A stretch of DNA of 42,882 bases, taken from NCBI GenBank assembly GCA_016790425.1, contig JAEUPF010000033.1, positions 1-42,882 on the forward strand. Direction: 5' to 3'. A program made the position numbers and the translations under genes. The DNA is from Rubrivivax sp. GTDB lineage: Bacteria > Pseudomonadota > Gammaproteobacteria > Burkholderiales > Burkholderiaceae_C. This document shows, piece by piece, positions 25,571-33,532 of the stretch (position 1 is its first letter; every line of letters begins with the position of its first letter). The notes under the pieces were generated by a model, which saw only the letters and a list, made by a program, of their open reading frames with translations, made no database searches and had not been told where the DNA came from.

Positions 25571-27885
25571 AGCAGCCGCGTCGGCTTCTGGAAGCCCTCG
25601 ATCTTGTGCCCCTTGCGCGCGCGCCGCGCCACGTGGCCGGCCAGTTCAGCCTTGCCGAGCGTCTCTTCCTTCGCCTTGCCGCCACGCCCCTGCCCCTGCA
25701 CGCGCAAGGTTGCGGCGAACGTCGCCACCGAGACGAGCGGGGCCTTCGCGTCGACGTCGATCAGCGTCAGCCCGCGCCCGCCGTTGCTCTGCAGCTTCAG
25801 CTCCTCCAGGCCGAAGACGAGCAGGCGCCCGTCCAGCGAAAGACACGCCACCTGCGCGTGCTCGGGCAGCACCGTCACCGGCGGCAGCAGGTGCTCGTTC
25901 GCTTCCAGCGCAAGGAAACTCTTGCCGCCGCGGTTGCGCCCGTGCAGGTCGCCGGCCTTCGCCAGCAGCCCGTAGCCGCCGGTGTTGGCCAGCAGCAGCG
26001 TCGTCTCGGCCGGCCCGGCGAGGTACTGCACCGGCTGCGTCCCCGCTTCGAGGTCGATCAGCGTGGTGATCGGCTGCCCGTCGCCGCGGCCGCCGGGCAG
26101 CGCCGAAGCAGCGACGCTGTAGACGCGGCCGTTGCTGCCGAACACCACCAGCGTGTCGACGCTGCGACAGGCGAAGGTGCCGTACAGCTCGTCGCCGGTC
26201 TTGAACTGCAGCGTCGCCGCCTCGACCTCGTGCCCCTTCAGCGCGCGCACCCAGCCCTTGCGGCTGACGACCACCGTCACCGGTTCGTCGACGACGCGGA
26301 TCTCGGCCACCGCGCGCTTCTCTTCCTGCACCAGCGTACGGCGCGCATCGCCGAACTGCTTCGCGTCGGCTTCGATCTCTCTGGTCACCGTGCGCTTCAG
26401 CGCCGCCGGGCTGCCGAGGATCTCTTCGAGCTTGCCCTGCTCGCCGCGCAGGTCCTTCAGTTCCTGCTCGATCTTGATGCCTTCCAGCCGCGCCAGCTGC
26501 CGCAGCCGGATCTCGAGGATGTCCTCGGCCTGGCGGTCGCTGAGCTTGAAGCGCGCGATCAGCGCGGGCTTCGGCTCGTCGGCGTTGCGGATGATCCGGA
26601 TCACCTCCTCGATCTTCAGCAGCACGAGCTGCCGGCCTTCGAGCACGTGGATGCGGTCGAGCACGCGCGCCAGGCGGTGGCGCGTGCGCCGCTCCACGGT
26701 GGCGAGGCGGAAGTCGAGCCACTCGCGCAGGATCTGCCTGAGGCCCTTCTGCACCGGACGGCCGTCGCGGCCGACCATCGTCAGGTTCAGCGGCACGCTC
26801 GATTCGAGGCTCGTGTGCGCGAGCAGCGTCGTGATCAGCTCGGCCTGCTCGACGGTGCGGCTCTTCGGCTCGAACACGAGGCGCACCTTGGCTTCCTTGC
26901 TGCTCTCGTCGCGCACCGCGTCGAGCACGGCGAGCACCGTCTGCTTGAGCTGCACCTGTTCCTGCAGCAACGCTTTCTTGCCGGCCTTGACCTTCGGGTT
27001 CGTCAGCTCCTCGATCTCGGCCATCACCTTGGCCGCACTCGTGCCCGGCGGCAGCTCGGTGACGACGAGCTGCCACTGCCCGCGCGCCAGGTCCTCGATG
27101 ACCCAGCGTGCGCGCACCTTCAGGCTGCCGCGGCCGCCGGCGTAGGCGTCGCGCAGCTCGGCGGCACTGCTGATGATCTGGCCGCCGCCGGGGAAGTCGG
27201 GCGCCGGCAGCAGCTCGGCCAGTTCGTCGTCGCTGAGCTTGTCGCTCTTCAGCAGCGCCACCGCCGCGGCCGCCACCTCGCGCAGGTTGTGGCTCGGGAT
27301 CTCGGTGGCCAGGCCCACCGCGATGCCGCTGGCGCCGTTGAGCAGCACGAACGGCAACCGCGCCGGCAGCAGCGAGGGCTCTTCGGTGCTGCCGTCGTAG
27401 TTCGGCCGCCAGTCCACCGTGCCTTCGTCGATCTCGTCGAGCACCAGGCGCGCGATCGGCGCCAGCCGCGCTTCGGTGTAGCGCATCGCCGCGGCACCGT
27501 CGCCGTCGCGGCTGCCGAAGTTGCCCTGGCCATCGACCAGCGGGTAGCGCTGGCTGAAGTCCTGCGCCATGCGTACCAGCGCGTCGTAGGCGGCGATGTC
27601 GCCGTGCGGGTGGAAGCGGCCGAGCACGTCGCCCACCACACGGGCGCTCTTCACGGGCCTGGGCGCACCGCCGCCGCCGGCGCCGAAGGTCAGCCCCATG
27701 CGGTGCATCGCGTACAGGATGCGCCGCTGCACCGGCTTGTCGCCATCGCACACGTCGGGCAGCGCGCGGCCCTTCACCACCGACAGCGCGTATTCGAGGT
27801 AGGCGCGTTGCGCGTAGTCGGCCAGCGGCAGCGTGTCGGCGGGGTCGGGGGGAACGTGGGGAACGGGATCGAACAGGTCAGGCAT
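25567..27885 (-). CDS. parC: DNA topoisomerase IV subunit A
   Basis: A 772-residue type IIA topoisomerase subunit that decatenates daughter chromosomes with ParE. The catalytic tyrosine is Tyr126 in [11 protein letters not shown]. The breakage-reunion domain has [14 protein letters not shown] and the quinolone-pocket helix [20 protein letters not shown]. The C-terminal part carries beta-propeller blades. The helix position equal to E. coli Ser80 is Ile97 (codon ATC), and the Glu84 position is Asp101. A Gly-rich stretch at about 69-76 (GAGGGGAP) precedes the helix, as in betaproteobacterial ParC proteins. ATG 27885 gives a natural start. parE is not adjacent. Confidence 0.95.
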   Translation of the reverse strand: MPDLFDPVPHVPPDPADTLPLADYAQRAYLEYALSVVKGRALPDVCDGDKPVQRRILYAMHRMGLTFGAGGGGAPRPVKSARVVGDVLGRFHPHGDIAAYDALVRMAQDFSQRYPLVDGQGNFGSRDGDGAAAMRYTEARLAPIARLVLDEIDEGTVDWRPNYDGSTEEPSLLPARLPFVLLNGASGIAVGLATEIPSHNLREVAAAAVALLKSDKLSDDELAELLPAPDFPGGGQIISSAAELRDAYAGGRGSLKVRARWVIEDLARGQWQLVVTELPPGTSAAKVMAEIEELTNPKVKAGKKALLQEQVQLKQTVLAVLDAVRDESSKEAKVRLVFEPKSRTVEQAELITTLLAHTSLESSVPLNLTMVGRDGRPVQKGLRQILREWLDFRLATVERRTRHRLARVLDRIHVLEGRQLVLLKIEEVIRIIRNADEPKPALIARFKLSDRQAEDILEIRLRQLARLEGIKIEQELKDLRGEQGKLEEILGSPAALKRTVTREIEADAKQFGDARRTLVQEEKRAVAEIRVVDEPVTVVVSRKGWVRALKGHEVEAATLQFKTGDELYGTFACRSVDTLVVFGSNGRVYSVAASALPGGRGDGQPITTLIDLEAGTQPVQYLAGPAETTLLLANTGGYGLLAKAGDLHGRNRGGKSFLALEANEHLLPPVTVLPEHAQVACLSLDGRLLVFGLEELKLQSNGGRGLTLIDVDAKAPLVSVATFAATLRVQGQGRGGKAKEETLGKAELAGHVARRARKGHKIEGFQKPTRLL

Positions 27886-28045
27886 GGGTCAGGGGGCACG
27901 CACTTGCGGAGCTTCGCAGCCCGGCCATCGAGGCGCCGCGCGACTCGCGGACGGCCGGGCAAGCCACGGCGCCGAAGCGGCCACGGCCGGCCCGGCAGGT
28001 TCGGTGCCCGCGCCGGCAGGCGAAGGGCCGCGATTCTCGCCCAGG

Positions 28046-28051
28046 TACAGT
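28046..28051 (+). promoter_or_regulatory. Possible -10 element close to the DUF599 start
   Basis: TACAGT ends 9 bases before the ATG at 28061, and no Shine-Dalgarno sequence lies between. If used, transcription would begin at or within a few bases of the start codon, giving a leaderless or nearly leaderless message. No good -35 is seen. Confidence 0.3.
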
Positions 28052-28060
28052 TCCGCCCCG

Positions 28061-28777
28061 ATGGCGACCCTGGTCGAACTGGCGCGCGTGCTGCCCTGGC
28101 CCGACTGGCTGGCGCTGGTGGTGCTGTTCGGCGGCTGGGCCGCCTATGCCCGCTTCGCGAAGCAGCGCTCGACGGTGCGCCCTTCGCTGCTGGACGCCAC
28201 CAACCGCGAGCGCCGGCGCTGGATGAGCGAAGCCACCGTCCGCGAGAACCGCATGCTCGACGGCATCGTCGTGCAGAACCTCAGCTCGCCGCCGGCGTTC
28301 TTCGCCTCGACGACGATCCTCATCGTGGGCGCGCTGCTGGCCGCGCTCTTCGCCGGCGACAAGGCGAGCGAGTTCGTGCGCGAAGTGCCTTTCGCCGCGC
28401 GCACCAGCGTGCTCGTGTTCGACCTCAAGCTCGTCGTGCTGGCGGCGATCTTCGTCTTCGCGTTCTTCCGCTTCACCTGGAGCGTGCGGCAATACAGCTT
28501 CGGCGTCATCCTCGTGGCCACGCTGCCGCCGCGCGCGGCGTTCGAGCACGACACGGCCGCGCGCGAAGCCTTCGCCGACCGCGCCGGGCGGCTGGTGGGC
28601 CTGGCCGCCGAATCGCTCAACGACGGCATCCGGGCCTACTACTTTTCCTTCGCCGCCGCGGCCTGGTTCGTCTCGCCGTGGATGTGCCTGGCCGCCACCG
28701 CCGGCGTGGTGTGGGTGCTGTACCGGCGGGAGTTCGAAAGCGACGTGTTGAAGGTGCTGACCGAGCCGCGGGGGTAG
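28061..28777 (+). CDS. DUF599 family membrane protein
   Basis: A 238-residue protein with membrane segments at about 10-28, 75-97, 122-143 and 185-217. The cytoplasmic-looking stretch NRERRRWMSEATVRENRMLD (47-66) and the following NLSSPPAFFASTTILI are typical of DUF599, as are FFRFTWSVRQYSF and the LNDGIRAYYF segment. The family is widespread in proteobacteria without an assigned function. ATG 28061 starts just before the first hydrophobic segment, although the frame is open further upstream. It is divergent from parC (175-base gap) and converges on the HTH-citrate synthase gene. Confidence 0.85.
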   Translation: MATLVELARVLPWPDWLALVVLFGGWAAYARFAKQRSTVRPSLLDATNRERRRWMSEATVRENRMLDGIVVQNLSSPPAFFASTTILIVGALLAALFAGDKASEFVREVPFAARTSVLVFDLKLVVLAAIFVFAFFRFTWSVRQYSFGVILVATLPPRAAFEHDTAAREAFADRAGRLVGLAAESLNDGIRAYYFSFAAAAWFVSPWMCLAATAGVVWVLYRREFESDVLKVLTEPRG

Positions 28778-28838
28778 CGTCCCGGTCGACCCGGCAGCGG
28801 GCAGGCACTGGCGCGCTTCGCTGCACGGTCGCGGCCAC

Positions 28839-30314
28839 TCACTCGTCTTCGCCCACGAACCGCGCCCGCGGCCGCAGCACCGCGGGCGAGGCTTGCTGCT
28901 CCAGCACGTGGGCCACCCACCCGGCCGTGCGGCCGATGGCGAACAGCGCCGGGCCGAAGCCGAGCGGCAACTCCAGCGCCGCGCAGGCGGCGGCGATGGC
29001 CACGTCGACGTTCGGCTTCGGCCGCCCCGTGGCCTGCACCGCGTCGGCCACGGCGAGCACCGTGCGCAGCCGCGGCGAGCGCGGCGCCAAGGCGATGGCG
29101 CTGTCGCCGAGCGGTGGCACGCGCGGATCGCCGAGCGGGTACAGCGGGTGGCCGAAGCCGGGCAGCCGTTCGCCGCGCCGCAGGCGCTCGCCCACCGTCG
29201 CCGCGGCACGCGCCGGCTCGCCGGCTTCGCGCACCAGCCACTCCACCTGCTCGCTGGCGCCGCCGTGGCGCGGACCGCTGAACGCCGCCAGGGCGGCGCT
29301 GAGGCAGGCGTGCAGGCTGGCGCCGGTGGAAGCCGCCACGCGGGCGGCAAAGGTGGAGGCGTTCAGTTCGTGGTCGGCGGTGAGGATGAGCGCGGTGCGC
29401 AGCACTTCCATCGCCTTGCGCTTGCGTTCCGGCACGCCGAGGGCACGGGCCAGCGCCAGCACCGGGTCGGCGGTGTCGAGCGCCGCCGGCAGCCGGCGCG
29501 CATCGACGGCGAGCGCCACCGACGCCGCCAGCAGCGGCACGAGAAAGCGCGCGCGCGCCAGCACGGCAGGCGGCTCGGCGTCGAAGCGCAGCGGGTCGGC
29601 CGCGGCCAGCAGCGGCAGCGCCAGCGCCAGCACCTGCAGCACGCCGGGCAGCTGCTGGCCGGGGCCGGCAGCGGCCCCGCGCAGCAGGCGCGCGAACTCG
29701 CGCGAGGCCAGGGCCCGCGCCGCCTCCTTCCGCGGCAACGCGGTCGCAAGCGTGCCCTGCGATCCGGCCAGCGACGCGGCCAGCGACGCGGTTGGCGACG
29801 CGGTTGGCGACGCGGTTGGCGACACGGCCGGCGACGCGCTTGGCATCGCGGTTGGCAGCGCCCGGGGCAACGCCGACTTCAGCGATGACCGGGCCCGCGC
29901 CGGCGCCCCGGCTTCCCAGCGCGGCCTCGCCGTCGGCAGTTCGCCGCGCCACAGCAGTTCGGCCACCGCCTCGAACGAATGGCCTTCGCGCACGAGGTCG
30001 GTGGCCAGCCGGCCGCGGTACGCGGGGCCGGCCGCCGTCATCTGGGTGATGCGCGTCTCCAGCACCGGCTCGCCGTAGCGCAGCGCGCTGGCTGCCGGCC
30101 CGGCGCTGCGCGCGCGCAGCGGCTCGAGGTCTGCACGCCGGTAGCGCCTCTCGCCGCGGCCGCGCGCCTGGGCCGCGGCGGCTGCCGGCGCGAGCCGGCT
30201 CTTGACGAGGCCGCGGCTGACGTAGGCATACAGCGTCTCGCGCTTGACGCCGAGCCAGGCGGCCGCCTCGGCGGTGGTGAGCCAGTCGGAAGGGTCGGCA
30301 GCGGGCTTGGCCAT
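28839..30314 (-). CDS. Citrate synthase-fold protein with N-terminal DNA-binding HTH domain
   Basis: A 491-residue fusion. Residues 11-45 (WLTTAEAAAWLGVKRETLYA, then YVSRGLV) are a MerR/excisionase-type helix-turn-helix with a wing containing ERRYRRADLE. Residues 75 onward are a citrate synthase fold with the catalytic set apparently intact: His350 in GPRHGGASEQ, His389 in GFGHPLYPLGD and Asp437 in NVDVA, plus DHELNASTFAAR. Residues about 145-192 are a Ser/Pro/Thr/Ala repeat inserted between the two parts of the small-domain region. ATG 30314 is the first start before the HTH and has no Shine-Dalgarno sequence. It is divergent from another citrate synthase-like gene. A metabolite-sensing autoregulator, an enzyme, or both are possible. 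Confidence 0.85.
   Translation of the reverse strand: MAKPAADPSDWLTTAEAAAWLGVKRETLYAYVSRGLVKSRLAPAAAAAQARGRGERRYRRADLEPLRARSAGPAASALRYGEPVLETRITQMTAAGPAYRGRLATDLVREGHSFEAVAELLWRGELPTARPRWEAGAPARARSSLKSALPRALPTAMPSASPAVSPTASPTASPTASLAASLAGSQGTLATALPRKEAARALASREFARLLRGAAAGPGQQLPGVLQVLALALPLLAAADPLRFDAEPPAVLARARFLVPLLAASVALAVDARRLPAALDTADPVLALARALGVPERKRKAMEVLRTALILTADHELNASTFAARVAASTGASLHACLSAALAAFSGPRHGGASEQVEWLVREAGEPARAAATVGERLRRGERLPGFGHPLYPLGDPRVPPLGDSAIALAPRSPRLRTVLAVADAVQATGRPKPNVDVAIAAACAALELPLGFGPALFAIGRTAGWVAHVLEQQASPAVLRPRARFVGEDE
29765..29868. repeat. Degenerate 12-bp tandem repeat inside the HTH-citrate synthase gene
   Basis: About eight to nine units of a 12-base motif (best copies GCGGTTGGCGAC; variants GCGGCCAGCGAC, ACGGCCGGCGAC, GCGCTTGGCATC) run through positions 29765-29868. 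Three consecutive central copies are identical. Read on the coding strand they give the four-residue pattern S-P-T-A and relatives. Because 12 is a multiple of three, copy-number change would keep the frame. Confidence 0.9.
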
Positions 30315-30321
30315 GGCCGGG

Positions 30322-30350
30322 ATGTTGATCCGCCGATCAAGATTGATCAA
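30322..30350 (-). promoter_or_regulatory. Palindromic operator overlapping a promoter in the divergent citrate synthase gap
   Basis: Three half-sites lie in a row on the plus strand: TTGATC (30325-30330), four bases, GATCAA (30335-30340), two bases, then the palindrome TTGATCAA (30343-30350). On the minus strand TTGATC (30350-30345) and CAACAT (30327-30322) are exactly 17 bases apart, the ideal sigma-70 spacing, and CAACAT ends 7 bases before ATG 30314. A repressor on these sites would block this promoter and sit 17-42 bases before the plus-strand start at 30367. The HTH domain of the adjacent gene is the obvious candidate ligand. Confidence 0.6.
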
Positions 30351-30366
30351 CCCGTTTCGCGCGCGC

Positions 30367-31674
30367 ATGATGAGCGCCATGCCGACCATCGCTCCTGCAC
30401 TCGCCGCCCCCTCGTCCGCCTCGTCCGGCTCGCCCACCGTGTCCACCGCGCCCACCGTGTCTACCGCGTCCAAGGCGCCCACCGCGGCCGCAGCGGCCGC
30501 ACTCCCGAAGGGGCCCGCAGCCCCCGCCGGCGGCATCGAGCCCCAGCCAGCCGCAGGCCCCGGTGGCCTCGAAGGCATCGTCGTCGCCGACACGCTGCTC
30601 AGCGACGTCGACGGCGAGCGCGGCCGCCTCGTCGTGCGCGGCCACGATGTCGAGGATCTCACCGGCCGCTGCGACTTCGAAGCGATGTGCGCGTTGCTGT
30701 GGACGGGCGAGTTGCCGGCCGCGGGCGAAGCGAAGCACGCCGCGCTGCGCGCTGCGCTCGGCCAGGCGCGGTTGCGCGCGTGGCAGCGCCTGCCGAGCCT
30801 GGGCGACGCGCTCGCCGCCGACGACGCGATGGAGGCGCTGCGCGCGGCGCTGGCGCACTGGCGCTGCCCGGCCACGATGGACGCCGCCACCGCGCGGCTC
30901 GACCTGTCCGCGGCGATGGCCGTCTTCGCGGCCGCGTGGGCTCGCCGCCATCACGGCGAACCCCCGCTGCGGCCCGACGCGACGCTCGGCCACGCGGCCG
31001 ACTTCCTGCGCATGGCCGCCAGCGGCTCGGCCGATCCATTCGCCGCCGCCCGCGCCGCGGCGCTCGACGCCTACCTCGTCACCGCCGCCGACCACGGCAT
31101 GAACGCTTCGACGTTCACCGCGCGCGTCGTCGCCTCCACGCAGTCCGACGCGGTCTCGGCCGTCGTCGCCGCCCTCGGCGCGCTGAAAGGGCCGCTGCAC
31201 GGCGGCGCACCAGGCCCCGTGCTCGCGATGCTCGACGCCATTGGCGAGCCGGCCAACGCCGCGCCGTGGATCGCGAAGCGGCTCGCCGCGGGCGAACGCA
31301 TCATGGGCATGGGCCACCGCGTCTACCGCGTGCGCGACCCGCGCGCCGCGGTGCTGGAAGCCGCCGTCGAGCGCCTGCAGGCGGCCGGCGTGGCGAGCCC
31401 CCGCCTGGCGCTGGCGCGCGCCGTCGAGGCGGTGGCCACCGCGTCGCTGCGCGAGCACCGGCCCGAGCGGCGCATGGCCGCCAACGTGGAGTTCTACACC
31501 GCCGTCATCCTCGACGCGGTGGGGTTGCCGCACGAGCTCTTCACCGCCACCTTCGCCGTCGCGCGCGTGGCCGGCTGGCTGGCCCACTACGACGAGCAGC
31601 GCGCGCACGGGCGGCTGATCCGGCCGGCGTCGCGCTACGTCGGCGCGCTCCCGCCGGGCCCGCAGGCGGCGTGA
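30367..31674 (+). CDS. Citrate synthase / 2-methylcitrate synthase-like enzyme
   Basis: A 435-residue protein. Residues 1-68 are low-complexity Ala/Pro/Ser/Thr sequence with no homology. The citrate synthase fold begins at about GGLEGIVVADTLLSDVDGER (67-86). Catalytic histidines are His278 in GPLHGGAPGP and His317 in GMGHRVY. The position of the catalytic aspartate is Glu375 in NVEFYTAV, which may be a subfamily trait. DHGMNASTF (242-250) is conserved. ATG 30367 (or 30370) is the first start after the operator, but a later start nearer the fold cannot be excluded. It is divergent from the HTH-containing homologue and ends six bases from the convergent ligase gene. Confidence 0.82.
   Translation: MMSAMPTIAPALAAPSSASSGSPTVSTAPTVSTASKAPTAAAAAALPKGPAAPAGGIEPQPAAGPGGLEGIVVADTLLSDVDGERGRLVVRGHDVEDLTGRCDFEAMCALLWTGELPAAGEAKHAALRAALGQARLRAWQRLPSLGDALAADDAMEALRAALAHWRCPATMDAATARLDLSAAMAVFAAAWARRHHGEPPLRPDATLGHAADFLRMAASGSADPFAAARAAALDAYLVTAADHGMNASTFTARVVASTQSDAVSAVVAALGALKGPLHGGAPGPVLAMLDAIGEPANAAPWIAKRLAAGERIMGMGHRVYRVRDPRAAVLEAAVERLQAAGVASPRLALARAVEAVATASLREHRPERRMAANVEFYTAVILDAVGLPHELFTATFAVARVAGWLAHYDEQRAHGRLIRPASRYVGALPPGPQAA
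30433..30468. repeat. Two 18-bp direct repeats in the N-terminal coding tail
   Basis: CCCACCGTGTCCACCGCG at 30433-30450 is repeated at 30451-30468 with one base changed. It encodes the P-T-V-S-T-A pattern in the low-complexity N-terminus of the citrate synthase-like protein and keeps the frame. Confidence 0.85.
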
Positions 31675-31680
31675 ACGCGC

Positions 31681-33354
31681 CTACTTCGCAAACCGCTCGC
31701 GTAGCTTCAGCTTCCAGAACTTGCCCGTGCTCGTTCGCGGCACGGCGTCGATGACTTCATAGCGCTCGGGAAGCTGCCACTTCGCGAAGCCGCCCTGGGC
31801 CAGCAGCATCGCGTTCAGCGCCTCGGGCGTGGCGCTGGCGCCATGCTTGAAGGCGATGCAGGCCAGCGGCCGCTCGCTCCATTTCTCGTCGGGAATGGCG
31901 ATCACCGCGGCCTCGGCGATGGCCGGGTGCGCCATCAGCGCGTTCTCCAGGTCGACCGAGCTGATCCACTCGCCGCCGCTCTTGATCAGGTCCTTCGTGC
32001 GGTCGGTGATGCGCAGAAAGCCGAGCGCGTCGATCGTCGCCACGTCGCCGGTGCGCAGCCAGCGCTCGCCCTCGCCGCCACCGGCGCGGCCGCCGTCGCC
32101 GGCGTCGCCGGCGAACTTGTCGGCCGTCACCGGCACACCGTGGTACGAGCCGGTGATGAACGGGCCGCGCACCTGGATCTCGCCCATCGTGCGGCCGTCG
32201 GGCGGCACTTCGGTGCCGCCTTCGGTGCGCAGGCGCAGGTCCACCAGCGGCGCCGGCACTCCGGCCATCGCGGCGCGGCGGTAGCGCTCGTCGCTGCCCG
32301 CGCCGGCCAGTTCCTGGCGCGGATAGCTCACGGTGGCCAGCGGGCTCGTCTCGGTCATGCCCCAGCCTTGCAGCAGCCACACGCCGTGCCTGTCGAAGGC
32401 GCGGATCAGCGCCTCGGGCACCGCCGCGCCGCCCACCAGCGAACGCATGCCGCGGGGCAGCTTCCAGCGCCCGGGCTGCTCGGCGAGCGCGCGCTCGTAG
32501 GCCTGGATCAGCCCGAGCCAGATGGTCGGCACGCCCAGCGCCAGCGTCGGCGGCTCGATCTGCATCAGGTCGAGCAGGTCGTCGGGATGCAGGTGCGGGC
32601 CGGGGAAGACGATCTTCACGCCCATCATCACCGCCGCGTAGGGCGTGCCCCAGGCGTTGGCATGGAACATCGGCGCCACCGGCAGCAGCACGTCGGTGTT
32701 GCGCATCGCCCAGTAGTCGGGCTGGTTGCCCACCAGCGTGTGCAGGATCGTGCTGCGGTGCGAATAGGCCACGCCCTTGGCCTTGCCGGTGGTGCCCGAC
32801 GTGTAGCACATGGACACCGGGTCGTCCTCGTCGTGCGCCGCGTAGCGGAAGTTCGCTTCGTCGGCCGCCGAGACGCCGGCCAGCAGCGCTTCGTAGTCGG
32901 TGAACTCGGCGGGCACCGGCGCGCCCGAGAACGGAACGACGATGACGCGCTCGAAGCGGTGCAGCGGCGCGAACTGCCGGTACAGCGGCAGCAGGATGTC
33001 GTCGACGACGAGGAAGCGGTCGTTGGCGTCGGCGGCGATGGCACCGATCTCGGCCGGCGCCAGGCGCAGGTTCAGCGTGTGCATCACGCCGCCGGCCGCG
33101 GGAATGCCGAAGTAGCACTCCAGGTGGGCGTGGTGGTTCCAGCACAGCGTCGCGACGCGCTCGCCCTTCAGCAGGCCGAGCGCCGCCAGCGCCGCGGCGA
33201 GCGTGCGCGTGCGGCGATGCCACTGCGCATAGCTGTGCCGCACGAGGCTCTTGTCGGGCCGGCGCGAGACGATCTCGCTGGCCGCGAAGTAGCGCCCGGC
33301 GCGGTCGAGCAGGTGGTTCAACGACAGCGGCACGTCCATCATCGTCGTCTTCAT
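31681..33354 (-). CDS. AMP-forming acyl-CoA ligase (fatty acid-CoA ligase type)
   Basis: A 557-residue ANL-superfamily enzyme that activates a carboxylic acid with ATP and CoA. The P-loop region is [11 protein letters not shown] (184-194). Later motifs are GWGMTETSP, the RTGDVATID hinge region and [16 protein letters not shown]. The adenylation lysine is the Lys in [12 protein letters not shown] near residue 545. Medium- or long-chain fatty acids are likely substrates from its AlkK-like length and motifs, but chain length cannot be read. ATG 33354 has AAGGAG 9 bases upstream; the frame is open beyond it. A Gly-rich insertion ([14 protein letters not shown]) precedes the hinge. It is divergent from the DSD1-type gene. 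Confidence 0.9.
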   Translation of the reverse strand: MKTTMMDVPLSLNHLLDRAGRYFAASEIVSRRPDKSLVRHSYAQWHRRTRTLAAALAALGLLKGERVATLCWNHHAHLECYFGIPAAGGVMHTLNLRLAPAEIGAIAADANDRFLVVDDILLPLYRQFAPLHRFERVIVVPFSGAPVPAEFTDYEALLAGVSAADEANFRYAAHDEDDPVSMCYTSGTTGKAKGVAYSHRSTILHTLVGNQPDYWAMRNTDVLLPVAPMFHANAWGTPYAAVMMGVKIVFPGPHLHPDDLLDLMQIEPPTLALGVPTIWLGLIQAYERALAEQPGRWKLPRGMRSLVGGAAVPEALIRAFDRHGVWLLQGWGMTETSPLATVSYPRQELAGAGSDERYRRAAMAGVPAPLVDLRLRTEGGTEVPPDGRTMGEIQVRGPFITGSYHGVPVTADKFAGDAGDGGRAGGGEGERWLRTGDVATIDALGFLRITDRTKDLIKSGGEWISSVDLENALMAHPAIAEAAVIAIPDEKWSERPLACIAFKHGASATPEALNAMLLAQGGFAKWQLPERYEVIDAVPRTSTGKFWKLKLRERFAK

Positions 33355-33520
33355 GCGGCACTCCTTGGCGGGCGCGGGCCGATCCCGCGGGCACGATGAG
33401 CCGGCGGGCGCGGTGCGTGGCCGGCGGGCGCGGTGCGCCGGCGTTGCGCGGTCAAGCTTGGCGGCACCGCCGCCGCGGCACCAGCGGGTCAAACCCGGCG
33501 CGCCGGCGCCCGCGCTCGGG

Positions 33521-33526
33521 CACACT
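33521..33526 (+). promoter_or_regulatory. Possible -10 element close to the DSD1-type gene start
   Basis: CACACT ends 6 bases before ATG 33533, which has no Shine-Dalgarno sequence. Transcription from it would give a leaderless message. The match to TATAAT is poor and there is no -35, so this is a weak candidate whose value lies in its spacing. Confidence 0.22.
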
Positions 33527-33532
33527 CGGCGC

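Noticed and set aside
25516-30078. A plus-strand open frame of about 1520 codons across parC and the HTH-citrate synthase
   Set aside because: It is the reverse reading of recognised genes, with no domain or motif of its own; stop codons are simply rare at this GC content.
30325-30340. A possible Fnr box at TTGATC-N4-GATCAA
   Set aside because: Fnr sites are TTGAT-N4-ATCAA. Here the TTGAT and ATCAA arms are six bases apart, so the spacing is wrong for Fnr.
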